From Prevotella heparinolytica (GTDB lineage Bacteria > Bacteroidota > Bacteroidia > Bacteroidales > Bacteroidaceae): a stretch of 64,000 nucleotides of DNA. The notes under the pieces are model-generated. The model was not told the DNA's origin, did no database searches, and saw nothing but the letters and a program-made list of their open reading frames with translations. Each line of letters begins with the position of its first letter. The stretch's first letter is position 1. The stretch covers positions 91,049-155,048 of the forward strand of contig NZ_SLXB01000005.1 of assembly GCF_004342845.1 (NCBI RefSeq), in the 5' to 3' direction. This document shows positions 17,500 to 27,234 of this stretch, in pieces. Both the position numbers and the translations under genes were made by a program.

Positions 17500-18084
17500 A
17501 TGCCACACATTGAAACGCCCAACGGAGACAAACGGGTGCTGCTGCACTCGTGTTGCGCACCTTGCTCGTCGGCCATCATCGAGTGCATGCTGGAGAACGG
17601 CATCCGCCCCACCGTGTTCTACTGCAATCCCAATATCTATCCGCAGGAGGAGTATGAGATAAGGAAAAACGAGGCAATACGTTTCGTCACGTCCCTGAAC
17701 CTCGACTTCATCGATGCCGACTATGACCATGCGCACTGGCTGCACACCATGCAAGGACTGGAGAATGAGCCGGAGCGTGGTGGCCGTTGCCTGAAGTGCT
17801 TCACCCTGCGGCTGACGGAGACGGCACGCTATGCTTCGGAACACGGCTTTTCCGTGTTTACCACCACCCTTGCCTCCTCCCGGTGGAAAAGTCTGGAGCA
17901 AATCTTCGAGGCAGGACGCCGAGCCGCCGCCCGCTATCCCGGCACCGTATTCTGGGAACAGAATTGGCGGAAAGGCGGACTGCAAGACCGACGTAACCAA
18001 TTGCTGAAAGAATACGATTTCTACAACCAGCAGTATTGCGGATGCGAATTCAGCATACGCCCTGCGGAAACCAAGACGGAATAA
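17500..18084 (+). CDS. queH: Epoxyqueuosine reductase QueH
   Basis: 194 residues from ATG 17500; a TTG at 17488 is possible but less likely. The motif LLHSCCAPCSS near the N-terminus and the later Cys pair (GGRCLKCFTLRL) plus YCGCEF near the C-terminus are those of the DUF208/QueH family, which reduces epoxyqueuosine to queuosine in tRNA and replaces QueG in many anaerobes. It is cytoplasmic and binds iron-sulfur and a metal. It is monocistronic and convergent with the M16 peptidase. Confidence 0.92.
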   Translation: MPHIETPNGDKRVLLHSCCAPCSSAIIECMLENGIRPTVFYCNPNIYPQEEYEIRKNEAIRFVTSLNLDFIDADYDHAHWLHTMQGLENEPERGGRCLKCFTLRLTETARYASEHGFSVFTTTLASSRWKSLEQIFEAGRRAAARYPGTVFWEQNWRKGGLQDRRNQLLKEYDFYNQQYCGCEFSIRPAETKTE

Positions 18085-18258
18085 GAAGTACATGCTTGCG
18101 GAAGGACAAAACATACCTGCTCCGTAGCAAGCACGCATATAGATAAGAAGAACATACGGAAGAAGTATGAAGCCGGTAATAGCTCGGCACGAATCCTACA
18201 CAAAGAAAAAGCAAACCGAAGGCAAACCAAACAAGAATAAACAAGAGCTAAAAAAGCC

Positions 18259-19506
18259 TCAACGATAGATAAGCGTGGAGAGATACTCCTCGGCAAACAT
18301 TTCGTTGACCACTTCCAGCAGGATTTCCGGTGTGAGCCGTTCAATACGGTTGAACACCTCTTCGGGCGTTTCGTACTTGTTGTAGTGCAGAAAAGTTTTT
18401 CCCATGCCCAACGCATTGTTCTCGTTGTTGTCCGAGGCTACGCCGATTTGCCCCATCAACTGTTTGCGAGCGGCGGCAAGCTGAGAAGAGGTAAGCTTGG
18501 TGTCGCGCATGCGCTTCAGCTCCTTATGAACCAGCCGGATGCAACGGTTCAGGTCTTGGGGGTCGCACCCGAAGTAGATGCAGAAAACACCCGTATCGGT
18601 ATACGAAGTCAGGTTCGACTCGACGTTATAGACCAGTCCGCTACGCTCGCGCAGGGAGACGTTCAGCCGGCTGTTCATGCCGGGGCCGCCCAACATATTG
18701 TTGAGCAGATAGAGTGCCGTGCGCTTGTCGTCATAAGCATCATAGCCACGAGCACCAATCATGACGTGTGCCTGATGGGTGTCTTTACGGAGCACAAGCC
18801 GTTCGGGTACGTAGAGAGGCGGCGGGGTGCGGAGGTGTGCAGACTTGAAGGCCGGAATATCCTGTGTCAAGAATTGCATGCGGCTCAGCACTTTCTTGAA
18901 GTCCACATCGGCCGACACAAAGAAAACCATATTGGCAGGGCAGTAGAGCCGCGCAGTGAATGCGGCAGCATCTTCACTACGGAATTGCTTCAGGCTTTCG
19001 GGAGTACCCAGAATATTCCGCCCCAACGGATGACCACGGAATATCATATCCTCGAAATCGTCGAAGATAAGTTCGGAAGGGTTGTCTTTGTAAGACTCTA
19101 TCTCGTCGATGATGACCTCGGTCTCTTTCTCTATTTCGCGCTGCGGAAAAGTGGAGTGAAACACGATATCGGTGAGCAGCTCGGTGGCACGGTTGAAGTG
19201 CTCGGTGAGGAAAGCGGAATAGATCACCGTCTCCTCCTTATTGGTATAAGCATTGAGGTCGCCGCCCACGTTCTCCATGCGGTTCAGGATGTGCCACGCT
19301 TTGCGTTTGCGCGTACCCTTAAAGATGAGATGTTCCACAAAATGCGCCATGCCTTGCTCGTGTTCAAGCTCATCGCGCGTGCCGGCATCTACGGCAAACC
19401 CGCAGTAGGCCACCTGAGAGGCTGTGCGCTCGTGAATGATACGCAGTCCGTTGGGCAAGGTAAAATCGTTGAAAACCCGCTTCTCCCTCTTTGCTATTCT
19501 CTTCAT
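18259..19506 (-). CDS. M16 (pitrilysin-type) zinc peptidase
   Basis: 415 residues, the usual length of single M16B chains. The inverted zinc motif HXXEH is in MAHFVEHLIFKGTRKR (about residues 51-66). The third ligand Glu lies in the ETEVIIDEIESYKD helix. The C-terminal half holds the non-catalytic M16 domain (LVLRKDTHQAHVMIG, then LNNMLGGPGMNSRL). No signal peptide, so it is probably cytoplasmic. Expressed from its own -7 box. Confidence 0.92.
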   Translation of the reverse strand: MKRIAKREKRVFNDFTLPNGLRIIHERTASQVAYCGFAVDAGTRDELEHEQGMAHFVEHLIFKGTRKRKAWHILNRMENVGGDLNAYTNKEETVIYSAFLTEHFNRATELLTDIVFHSTFPQREIEKETEVIIDEIESYKDNPSELIFDDFEDMIFRGHPLGRNILGTPESLKQFRSEDAAAFTARLYCPANMVFFVSADVDFKKVLSRMQFLTQDIPAFKSAHLRTPPPLYVPERLVLRKDTHQAHVMIGARGYDAYDDKRTALYLLNNMLGGPGMNSRLNVSLRERSGLVYNVESNLTSYTDTGVFCIYFGCDPQDLNRCIRLVHKELKRMRDTKLTSSQLAAARKQLMGQIGVASDNNENNALGMGKTFLHYNKYETPEEVFNRIERLTPEILLEVVNEMFAEEYLSTLIYR

Positions 19507-19534
19507 TCCGACGTTTCAAAACAGTTTGAGGGCA

Positions 19535-19565
19535 CAAAGATAGTGCAAACCGCAATCAGTACAAA
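19535..19565 (-). promoter_or_regulatory. Promoter of the M16 peptidase
   Basis: On the minus strand TTTG (19562-19565), a 19-bp gap and TAtcTTTG (19535-19542) lie 29 bp before the ATG. Confidence 0.6.
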
Positions 19566-19624
19566 ACATGCCCGCTTGTTTTTGCCCCCGGCACAACCCC
19601 ATAAAACCACTCAACGCTAACCGC

Positions 19625-20560
19625 TCACCTCACTCTCTTCCACATCCTCTCCCACCGATATCCGTGGAAAAGTCCCGTCCCCTCTTCTTTGGAGAACCAG
19701 ACGAAGGCGGCCTTACCGATGATGTGGTCTTTGGGAACAAAGCCGAAAAGGCGGGAATCTGAAAGGTTGATGGAGTTGTTGGCACTCATCCAGTAGTAAT
19801 CTTTGGTAAAGTAACAGTGCAATGCGGGCTTGCCATCCACGTAGAGGGTATCGTTCTTTATCCGGGCGTGCTTCTTCTCGTGCAGGAGCAAGGTGTTGCA
19901 GAGCAAAGTCATGTTCCACGGATAGACACGCACGGCCTGCCCCTTGCGGGGGACAATCAAGGGCTTCAATGCCTCGATGGGATCTTCCCTGAGCATAGGT
20001 TCTATCCAGCACTTTCCGTTCATGGCCTGCTCCAGCAGGTAGTATTCGTAGCGGCTGAAGCTGCGTATGCTTTTCACCGAATCTTGCCCCATCAGTTTGT
20101 CGGAGGAGATGGAAAGCAACCGGAGCAGCGAGTCTAACTGATATTCTTTTTCTTTGGGATAGGAATAAAGAAATTTCTGATCAGGGGCTTTCTTCTCGGA
20201 AGGAACCACGGAGAAGAGCGAATCTATCAGCAAGGTGTCGCCCGGCATACCGATGCAACGGCCGATGAATACCTGCCGCCGCTCTATGGGCATTGTGGAA
20301 GTGCCGGCCGGATTATTGAACACCACGATATCCTCTTTCTGTACGGGTCTTTCTGCCCAACGATGATAGCCCCACAAACCCATGAAAGGCAGGCGCAGAC
20401 CATAGCTCCATTTGTTCACGAGGATGCGTTCGCCGCGATAGAGCGAGTTCTCCATGCCCGAAGAGGGGATGAGGCAGGACGTGGCAACACAACCCCGGAG
20501 CAACACTACGGCGAGTATCACTCCGACGATTGTCAAGGCTGCCCTTCCTGCTTTCTTCAT
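19625..20560 (-). CDS. Signal peptidase I paralog lacking the Ser/Lys dyad
   Basis: 311 residues with one N-terminal TM and the S26 layout. The catalytic motifs are altered. IPSSGMENSL has Gly35 where IPSxSM-type enzymes have the nucleophilic Ser, and RQVFIGRCIGMPGD has Gly100 where the general-base Lys sits (compare NYVKRCIGLPGD in the next gene). The structural box YYWMSANNSINLSDSRLFGF is kept. It is third in dapB-lepB-lepB2, 19 bp after lepB. It is probably catalytically inactive and may assist or regulate LepB. A shifted Ser34 cannot be excluded. Confidence 0.8.
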   Translation of the reverse strand: MKKAGRAALTIVGVILAVVLLRGCVATSCLIPSSGMENSLYRGERILVNKWSYGLRLPFMGLWGYHRWAERPVQKEDIVVFNNPAGTSTMPIERRQVFIGRCIGMPGDTLLIDSLFSVVPSEKKAPDQKFLYSYPKEKEYQLDSLLRLLSISSDKLMGQDSVKSIRSFSRYEYYLLEQAMNGKCWIEPMLREDPIEALKPLIVPRKGQAVRVYPWNMTLLCNTLLLHEKKHARIKNDTLYVDGKPALHCYFTKDYYWMSANNSINLSDSRLFGFVPKDHIIGKAAFVWFSKEEGTGLFHGYRWERMWKRVR

Positions 20561-20579
20561 GGCCTTACTTCGGATACGG

Positions 20580-22070
20580 TTATTTGATGTTGTCTACCCA
20601 CTTGAATATGCGGTTCCAGCGAATCTTGCCGTCGAGCCAACCACGGTCTTTATCGAGCGAGAGCCAAACCACGATAGGCTTGCCCACCACGTGGTCTTCG
20701 GGCACGAAGCCCCAGTAGCGCGAGTCGGCGGAGTTGTGGCGGTTGTCGCCCATCATCCAGTAGTAATCCATCTTAAAGGTATAGGTGTCTGTCTTCCGGC
20801 CATTGATGTAGATACCGTCAGGCTTCAATTCCAGCCGATTGCCTTCGTAGGCGGTGATGCAGCGCTCGTAGAGGGGCAGGTTGGCGGTGAGGCGGACGGT
20901 GGCTCCATTGGCGGGAATCCATACCGGACCGTAGTCGTCGCGTGTCCAGCCGGTGTGGAGGTTCAACGGATACATCTGTCCGGAATATAAATCGGGCTCT
21001 TTCACGATGCGGCTGACCAGTTTTTTGTTCCCCGACAGCGTGTCATACATCTTCCGGGTGAGCGGCAGGTGATAGACCGGCGTCAGTCGGCCTTGCGCGT
21101 CGCGGCGGTCAAGCCTCATATCGAGCAATCCTTCCTCCCAATTGAGATCGCTGCTCATCAGCATCCGGTCGTCCTTGCTGATGCCCAGTTCGATGAACAT
21201 CTCTTCCGGAATGTAAGGGCCGGTGGTCTGCACAAAGTAGTTGAACTGCATCTCCTGCGGATTCACGGCGGGTGTCCCGTTGATATACACTTGTCCGCCT
21301 TTGATTTGCAGCGTGTCGCCCGGCAAGCCGATACAACGTTTCACGTAGTTCTCGCGGCGGTCTACGGGACGCACCACGATGTCGCCGTACATCTGCGGAT
21401 TGGAACGGATGAGGTTGCGTCCGGCGTTGTAGTACAACTCGTAAACGGTGCGTTGGCGGTCTTGCGTCAGGCTGTCCATATTTACTTTGTTGGGATAGAT
21501 GCGCTTGCCCTCCTCATAGGCAAGGCTGTAAAAGTCGGTCTGCTGGAAGTTGGTTGCCACGGTGTCGCCGGCGGGGAAGTTGAACACCACGATGTCGTTG
21601 CGCTGCACCCGGCCGAATCCCGACACGCGTTTGTACTTCCATTGCGGCCATTCGATGTACGACTTGCAGTTCAGTATGGGCAGCGTATGCTGCGCCAACG
21701 GCATGGAGAGCGGTGTGTTGGGCACGCGCGGCCCATAGCTCATCTTGCTGACGTAGAGGAAATCGCCCACTAACAGCGACTTCTCTAACGAAGAAGAAGG
21801 TATCTGGTAGTTTTGAAACACATAAATATTTACGAAGTAGACGGCCACCAAGGCAAATACGATGGCATCTACCCAGCTCATCACGCTGCGCACAGCCGGA
21901 TTCCTGACCTTCTTCCACCATCCCCACGATATCTTCTTGCTGATATAGACGTCGAAAATGAAAGGCAGTACAATCAGTCCCCACCAGCTTCTTACCCAGA
22001 CGAGGAAGAGCAGATAGAGCAGGGCTGCGATAGCGAATTTAATCCATTGGGCACGTGTTGCTTTTCTCAT
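20580..22070 (-). CDS. lepB: Signal peptidase I (leader peptidase)
   Basis: 496 residues, longer than typical because of insertions. Two or three N-terminal hydrophobic segments are followed by QIPSSSLEKSL (nucleophile position Ser94), NYVKRCIGLPGDTLQIKGG (general base Lys244) and the C-terminal box YYWMMGDNRHNSADSRYWGF. It removes signal peptides from secreted proteins at the outer face of the inner membrane. The dyad is intact here, unlike its downstream paralog. It lies 36 bp after dapB and is presumably co-transcribed. Confidence 0.93.
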   Translation of the reverse strand: MRKATRAQWIKFAIAALLYLLFLVWVRSWWGLIVLPFIFDVYISKKISWGWWKKVRNPAVRSVMSWVDAIVFALVAVYFVNIYVFQNYQIPSSSLEKSLLVGDFLYVSKMSYGPRVPNTPLSMPLAQHTLPILNCKSYIEWPQWKYKRVSGFGRVQRNDIVVFNFPAGDTVATNFQQTDFYSLAYEEGKRIYPNKVNMDSLTQDRQRTVYELYYNAGRNLIRSNPQMYGDIVVRPVDRRENYVKRCIGLPGDTLQIKGGQVYINGTPAVNPQEMQFNYFVQTTGPYIPEEMFIELGISKDDRMLMSSDLNWEEGLLDMRLDRRDAQGRLTPVYHLPLTRKMYDTLSGNKKLVSRIVKEPDLYSGQMYPLNLHTGWTRDDYGPVWIPANGATVRLTANLPLYERCITAYEGNRLELKPDGIYINGRKTDTYTFKMDYYWMMGDNRHNSADSRYWGFVPEDHVVGKPIVVWLSLDKDRGWLDGKIRWNRIFKWVDNIK

Positions 22071-22106
22071 TGTATATGGTTGTTTGATTGATGATGTCCG
22101 ATGATT

Positions 22107-22874
22107 CTATTGATTTTTCAGGAAAGGGAACAAGTCGCTCATTCCGAGATAGCCGTGGTGTTCCGCCGTGTACTCGGCGGCAAGTACGGCGCCCAGCGCA
22201 AAGCCTTTGCGGTTTTTGGCATCGTGGGTGATGGTGATGCTGTCGGCCTCGGAGTCGTAGCGGATGGTGTGTATGCCCGGCACTTCGCCCTCGCGGATGG
22301 AGCTGACGGGCAGCTCGTGGGCGTCACATCGGCCGGTGCCCGAAACGGTTCCGTCCGGAGCACGGAAAGTTCCTTTCACCCATTTGTCCTTGCGGTCGAG
22401 GTTCTCGATGATGCCCTCGGCAAGGGTGATGGCCGTGCCGCTGGGGGCGTCCAGTTTATGGATGTGGTGCGTCTCGCTCATGGTCACGTCGTAGGCAGGG
22501 AAGCGGTTCATGATCTTTGCCAGATACTTGTTCACGGCCGAGAAGACGGCCACCCCCAAGCTGAAGTTGGACGACCAGAACAGTGTTTTGCCGCTCTCGG
22601 TGCAAAGGCGTTTCACCTCTTCGCCATGTTCGGCCATCCAGCCCGTGCTGCCCGAAACGAGCTTTACGCCCGCCTTGAAGGTCTTCATGTAGTTGGTGTA
22701 TGCCACCATGGGGTTGGTGAATTCTATGGCGACATCGGCGCTCTTGAAAGCAGCCGAATCGAAGTCTTCCTGATTGTCCACATCGATGATGCAGACGATT
22801 TCGTGTCCGCGGTCGAGGGCAATCCGCTCAATCTCCCTGCCCATTTTTCCGTAACCGATTAGTGCGATTTTCAT
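22107..22874 (-). CDS. dapB: 4-hydroxy-tetrahydrodipicolinate reductase
   Basis: 255 residues from ATG 22874, where the Rossmann motif ALIGYGKMGREI begins; an upstream Met would add seven unconserved residues. The catalytic block ETHHIHKLDAPSGTA is present. It reduces dihydrodipicolinate with NAD(P)H in lysine and meso-diaminopimelate synthesis. First gene of dapB-lepB-lepB2. Confidence 0.95.
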   Translation of the reverse strand: MKIALIGYGKMGREIERIALDRGHEIVCIIDVDNQEDFDSAAFKSADVAIEFTNPMVAYTNYMKTFKAGVKLVSGSTGWMAEHGEEVKRLCTESGKTLFWSSNFSLGVAVFSAVNKYLAKIMNRFPAYDVTMSETHHIHKLDAPSGTAITLAEGIIENLDRKDKWVKGTFRAPDGTVSGTGRCDAHELPVSSIREGEVPGIHTIRYDSEADSITITHDAKNRKGFALGAVLAAEYTAEHHGYLGMSDLFPFLKNQ

Positions 22875-22921
22875 TCTTCTTATTTTATTATTCATTCAGT
22901 TTATCAGCGAAGTATAGGTCG

Positions 22922-22947
22922 CAAAGATAATCTTTTTCTTACATTTG
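22922..22947. promoter_or_regulatory. Overlapping divergent promoters, dapB and DUF2851 gene
   Basis: Minus-strand TAtcTTTG (22922-22929) serves dapB and plus-strand TAcaTTTG (22940-22947) serves the DUF2851 gene. The boxes are only 10 bp apart and point away from each other, so each polymerase footprint covers the other's -33 area. Confidence 0.6.
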
Positions 22948-22973
22948 CGCCCAACATTAACGTCTTGTTAACA

Positions 22974-24248
22974 ATGGAACAATTACTGCACTACGTCTGG
23001 AAGCATAAAATCTTTCCTCTATCTTCGCTTCGGACCACCTCCGGACTGCCGGTGGAAGTGATAGATGCCGGTTTGCCGAACACGAATGCAGGCCCTGACT
23101 TCTTCAATGCCAAACTGAAAATAGACGGTACGCTTTGGGTGGGCAACGTAGAGGTGCATACACAGGCTTCGGACTGGCTGCGCCACGGACACCAGCACGA
23201 CAAGGCTTACGACACCGTCATACTGCACGTGGTGGGCAAGTGCGACTGCGAGGTATGCCGGGCAAACGGCGAGCCGGTTCAGCAGCTTGTGCTTCCTTGC
23301 CCCGACATCGTCAGGCAGCGCTACGAGGAGCTGCGCCGCACCGAGTATTTTCCTCCCTGCCATTCCATACTGCCCGCCCTCCCCAAGCTCACCGTTCACG
23401 CTTGGCTGTCGGCCCTGCAAGTGGAGCGTCTTGAACAGAAGGCGCACGCCATCTACCAAAGGTTGGAGCGTAACACCGGCCATTGGGAAGACGCCTTTTT
23501 CATCACCCTTGCCCGCAACTTCGGCTTCGGACTGAACGGCGACGCTTTCGAGTGTTGGGCAGGCAACCTTCCGTTTCGTGCCGTGGACAAGCATCGCGAC
23601 AATCTTTTCCAAGTAGAGGCTTTTTTCTTCGGGCAGGCCGGCCTGTTGGAGGAAGTGCCTCCCGAAGCGGATGAGTATTACCTGAAACTCCGGGATGAGT
23701 TCCGTTATCTGCAACACAAGTTCGGACTGCCTGCGCCGATGGATGCCCACCGATGGCACTTCCTGCGCCTGCGTCCCGGCAACTTCCCCCACGTCAGGCT
23801 GGCGCAGTTGGCCGGTTTGTATCACCGCGAACAGGGACTTTTTTCCCGTGTCATGGAGGCGGACAGCGCGGATGAGGTGAAGAGGCTTTTCACCTCCCCC
23901 ACATCGGCTTATTGGGAGGAGCATTTCATCTTCGGCAGGCCGTCGCCCCGCCGAACGAAATCCGTGGGGGCGAATGCCCTGAAACTGATTCTGATAAACA
24001 CCGTCGTCCCCTTTCTTTATGCCTACGGGCTGCACAAGGCCGACGATTCGCTGTGCGACCGTGCCACCCGTTTTCTCGAATCGCTAACGGCCGAGGATAA
24101 CCGCATCATCCGGTTGTGGGCAGAGGCGGGATTGCCTGTTTCCACCGCAGCCGATTCGCAGGCCTTGCTCCAGCTTCGGAAGGAGTATTGCGACAGGAAA
24201 GAGTGCTTGCGGTGCAGGTTCGGCTACGAGTACCTGAAAAAGGCGTAA
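22974..24248 (+). CDS. DUF2851 family protein
   Basis: 424 residues from ATG 22974; the TTG 9 bp upstream is unlikely. The opening QLLHYVWKHKIFPLSSLRTT and the block GPDFFNAKLKIDGTLWVGNV are the hallmark of DUF2851, a near-universal Bacteroidetes family of unknown function. A Cys-rich end (CDRKECLRCRFGYEYL) suggests a metal site. Acidic and histidine residues in VHTQASDWLRHGHQHDKAYD recall nuclease-like folds, but I do not assign one. Monocistronic. Confidence 0.88.
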   Translation: MEQLLHYVWKHKIFPLSSLRTTSGLPVEVIDAGLPNTNAGPDFFNAKLKIDGTLWVGNVEVHTQASDWLRHGHQHDKAYDTVILHVVGKCDCEVCRANGEPVQQLVLPCPDIVRQRYEELRRTEYFPPCHSILPALPKLTVHAWLSALQVERLEQKAHAIYQRLERNTGHWEDAFFITLARNFGFGLNGDAFECWAGNLPFRAVDKHRDNLFQVEAFFFGQAGLLEEVPPEADEYYLKLRDEFRYLQHKFGLPAPMDAHRWHFLRLRPGNFPHVRLAQLAGLYHREQGLFSRVMEADSADEVKRLFTSPTSAYWEEHFIFGRPSPRRTKSVGANALKLILINTVVPFLYAYGLHKADDSLCDRATRFLESLTAEDNRIIRLWAEAGLPVSTAADSQALLQLRKEYCDRKECLRCRFGYEYLKKA

Positions 24249-24330
24249 ACGCCTTGCCGTAGAACGGTTCTTCACCCGTAACGACCGAAAGGAAGCAAGG
24301 GCTTTTTCCCGTCTTTTGAAGGCTTTCCGA

Positions 24331-24440
24331 CAGACACTTGTGTTTGTCTTCCCAGACACTTGCGTTTGTCGTGTCAGACACAAGTGTTTATCACATCAGA
24401 CACAAGTGCCTGTCAGCTTGAACACAAGTGTCTGACAAAC
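24331..24440. repeat. Five-unit 22-bp tandem repeat array, CAGACAC family
   Basis: Units at 24331, 24353, 24375, 24397 and 24419, each exactly 22 bp. The core is a dyad, CAGACAC-(TT or AA)-GTGTCTG with small changes, followed by six variable bases. The first two units have TT at the centre and the last three AA. The array fills the space between the DUF2851 stop and the ruvB promoter. The same family, in the opposite sense, lies at 43539-43678. Confidence 0.85.
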
Positions 24441-24585
24441 GAATTATAAATATCTTGATAAACAGGATGTTACAACAAAGGAGGAAAGGAAGGTCGAATC
24501 ATCGGCCGACATCTTCGCTTGCGGCACTTGGGGTGGGTATCTCTTTTTTTTCAATATAAAAACAGCAAGGTTCGTCGGTTTTGGT

Positions 24586-24593
24586 TATCTTTG
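24586..24593 (+). promoter_or_regulatory. -7 box of ruvB
   Basis: TAtcTTTG, 78 bp before the ruvB ATG. Confidence 0.5.
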
Positions 24594-24671
24594 CTCGCAC
24601 GGAGCGAATGCCTGCGCGCCGAAAAGCAGAAAAGCTTTCGGGCAAGGCGGCAAAAGGAACAAAAGCATAGC

Positions 24672-25703
24672 ATGGAACAAGAAGATTTTGATATACGCAA
24701 CCAGCAACTGACCGGAAAGGAGCGTGACTTCGAGAACGCCCTGCGCCCCCTGAACTTCGAGGACTTCAGCGGGCAGGACAAGGTGGTGGACAACCTGCGC
24801 ATTTTTGTAAAGGCAGCCCGACTGAGAGGCGAAGCACTGGACCACGTGCTGCTGCACGGCCCTCCGGGACTGGGAAAGACCACGCTGAGCAACATCATTG
24901 CCAACGAATTGGGCGTGGGCTTCAAGATAACTTCCGGCCCGGTGCTCGACAAGCCGGGCGACCTTGCCGGCATACTGACCAGCTTGGAGCCGAACGATGT
25001 CTTGTTCATCGACGAGATTCATCGCCTCTCTCCGCTGGTGGAGGAGTATCTTTACTCTGCCATGGAGGATTACCGTATCGACATCATGATAGACAAAGGT
25101 CCGTCGGCACGAAGCATACAGATAGACCTGAACCCCTTTACGCTGGTAGGCGCCACCACCCGAAGCGGATTGCTGACGGCTCCCCTGCGTGCGCGCTTCG
25201 GCATCAACCTGCATCTGGAGTATTATGACGACGACGTGCTGGGCGGCATCATCCGCCGTTCGGCAGGCATCCTCGACGTGCCCTGCTCCACAAGGGCGGC
25301 GGCGGAGATAGCTTCGCGCAGCCGGGGCACGCCGCGTATCGCCAATGCGTTGCTTCGCCGTGTGCGCGACTTTGCGCAGGTGAAAGGTTCGGGCAGCATC
25401 GACACGGAAATTGCACAGTTCTCGCTGGAAGCGCTGAACATCGACAAATACGGGTTGGATGAGATTGACAACAAGATACTCTGCACCATTATCGACAAGT
25501 TCAAAGGCGGGCCGGTAGGCCTTACCACCATTGCCACCGCCTTGGGCGAAGATGCGGGAACCATCGAAGAGGTGTACGAGCCGTTCTTGATAAAAGAGGG
25601 ATTTCTGAAGCGCACTCCACGCGGACGCGAAGTCACCGAACTGGCCTACAAGCACTTGGGCCGCAACCTTTATAACAGCCAGACAACGTTATTTAGTGAT
25701 TAG
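24672..25703 (+). CDS. ruvB: Holliday junction branch-migration helicase RuvB
   Basis: 343 residues from ATG 24672, the family length; an upstream in-frame start would add 51 unconserved residues. Walker [11 protein letters not shown], Walker [13 protein letters not shown], sensor [19 protein letters not shown] and the winged-helix end [20 protein letters not shown] are all seen. It is the hexameric motor that moves Holliday junctions with RuvA. Followed after 53 bp by a flippase gene. Confidence 0.97.
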   Translation: MEQEDFDIRNQQLTGKERDFENALRPLNFEDFSGQDKVVDNLRIFVKAARLRGEALDHVLLHGPPGLGKTTLSNIIANELGVGFKITSGPVLDKPGDLAGILTSLEPNDVLFIDEIHRLSPLVEEYLYSAMEDYRIDIMIDKGPSARSIQIDLNPFTLVGATTRSGLLTAPLRARFGINLHLEYYDDDVLGGIIRRSAGILDVPCSTRAAAEIASRSRGTPRIANALLRRVRDFAQVKGSGSIDTEIAQFSLEALNIDKYGLDEIDNKILCTIIDKFKGGPVGLTTIATALGEDAGTIEEVYEPFLIKEGFLKRTPRGREVTELAYKHLGRNLYNSQTTLFSD

Positions 25704-25756
25704 GGGTGGGAGAAGATAGCTTTATTATTCATCAAGTACGCTAAACACAAACTGAC

Positions 25757-27202
25757 GTGAACGGATTGAAGTCTTTGGCGAAGGAAACTGCCATTTATGG
25801 GGCAAGCAGCATTATAGGCAGATTCTTGAACTACCTGCTGGTTCCCGTATATACCATAGCCCTGTCGGCACAGTCGGGAGGATATGGTGTGGTGACAAAC
25901 ATCTATGCCTGGGTGGCCTTGATGCTGGTGGTCTTGACGTGCGGCATGGAGACGGGCTTCTTCCGCTTCGCCAACAAAGGAGAGGACGACCCCGCACGAG
26001 TCTACTCCACCACCTTGCTCAGCGTGGGCATCGGCTCGCTTACGTTCGTTGCGCTGGGGCTGTTGTTCCTCAACCCCATTGCCGCCCTGCTGGACTACGG
26101 GGAACACCCGTGGTACGTGGGCATGATGATGATTGTGGTGGCCATGGACGCCATCCAGAGCATCCCCTTCGCCTACCTGCGCTACAAGAAACGGCCGATA
26201 AAATTCGCTTCGCTCAAACTCCTGTTCATCTTCCTGAACATAGCGCTGAACCTTACCTACTACGTATGGATGGAAGGCACTGACGTGGGCTATGCTTTCC
26301 TCTTCAACCTGATATGCACCTCGGTGGTGATGCTCTGCCTCATACCCGAACTGCGAGGATTTACCTACGTCATCGACAAGCAGTTGCTCCGTCGGATGCT
26401 GAACTACAGCCTCCCCCTGCTGGTGCTGGGCATTGCGGGCATACTGAATCAGGTGGCGGATAAAATCATCTTCCCCTTTATCTATCCGGACAAGGCAGAA
26501 GCCGTCGTGCAACTCGGCATCTACGGAGCCGCCAGCAAGATAGCGATGGTGATGGCCATGTTTACACAGGCTTTCCGCTTTGCCTACGAGCCGTTTGTCT
26601 TCGGCAAGAGCCGCGAGAAGGGGAATAAAGAGATGTATGCCGCCGCCATGAAGTTCTTCATCATCTTCACCCTGCTGGCCTTTCTGGCCGTGATGTTCTA
26701 TTTGGATATCCTCAAGTTCATCATCGGGCGCGACTATTGGGAGGGACTCCGCGTGGTGCCCATCGTCATGGCGGCGGAAATCTTCATGGGCATCTACTTC
26801 AACCTTTCCTTCTGGTACAAGCTGATCGACGAGACGCGCTGGGGCGCTTACTTCTCGCTGATAGGTTGCGCCATACTGATAACGATGAACGTACTGCTGA
26901 TACCCCGTTACAGCTACATGGCCTGCGCTTGGGCAGGTTTCTGCAGCTATGGCACGGCCATGCTTCTGTCTTACCTTGTGGGGCAGAAGAAGTATCCCAT
27001 CCGCTACGATTTGAAGTCGATAGGCTGCTACGTGCTGTTGGCCGCCGTGCTGTATGTGGCTGCTGAGTACGTCCCGATAGACAACCTCTACCTGCGCCTG
27101 ACCTACCGCACCGTCTTGCTGCTGGTCTTTATGGCCTACATCATCAAACGCGACATGCCCCTCAGCCAAATTCCACTGATAAACCGTTTGGTGAAGAGAT
27201 AA
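25757..27202 (+). CDS. Polysaccharide flippase (MATE/Wzx-like)
   Basis: 481 residues from a GTG start, with about 12-14 TM helices and the opening ETAIYGASSIIGRFLNYLLV typical of oligosaccharide-flippase membrane proteins. It probably moves lipid-linked sugars across the inner membrane. No glycosyltransferase cluster adjoins it, so the substrate cannot be inferred. The opposite-strand 489-codon frame over the same DNA is a shadow. Confidence 0.85.
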   Translation: MNGLKSLAKETAIYGASSIIGRFLNYLLVPVYTIALSAQSGGYGVVTNIYAWVALMLVVLTCGMETGFFRFANKGEDDPARVYSTTLLSVGIGSLTFVALGLLFLNPIAALLDYGEHPWYVGMMMIVVAMDAIQSIPFAYLRYKKRPIKFASLKLLFIFLNIALNLTYYVWMEGTDVGYAFLFNLICTSVVMLCLIPELRGFTYVIDKQLLRRMLNYSLPLLVLGIAGILNQVADKIIFPFIYPDKAEAVVQLGIYGAASKIAMVMAMFTQAFRFAYEPFVFGKSREKGNKEMYAAAMKFFIIFTLLAFLAVMFYLDILKFIIGRDYWEGLRVVPIVMAAEIFMGIYFNLSFWYKLIDETRWGAYFSLIGCAILITMNVLLIPRYSYMACAWAGFCSYGTAMLLSYLVGQKKYPIRYDLKSIGCYVLLAAVLYVAAEYVPIDNLYLRLTYRTVLLLVFMAYIIKRDMPLSQIPLINRLVKR

Positions 27203-27234
27203 ATCATTTGTAAATCGTAAATTATAAAAACGTT

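Noticed and set aside
24331..24440. Possible CRISPR array
   Set aside because: The 22-bp units are contiguous with only 6 variable bases each, so there are no spacers, and no cas gene is in the window. The same holds for the arrays at 43539 and 61187.
25700..27169. 489-codon open frame antisense to the flippase
   Set aside because: His/Gln/Val-rich composition typical of reverse complements of membrane-protein genes; no start context or domain.
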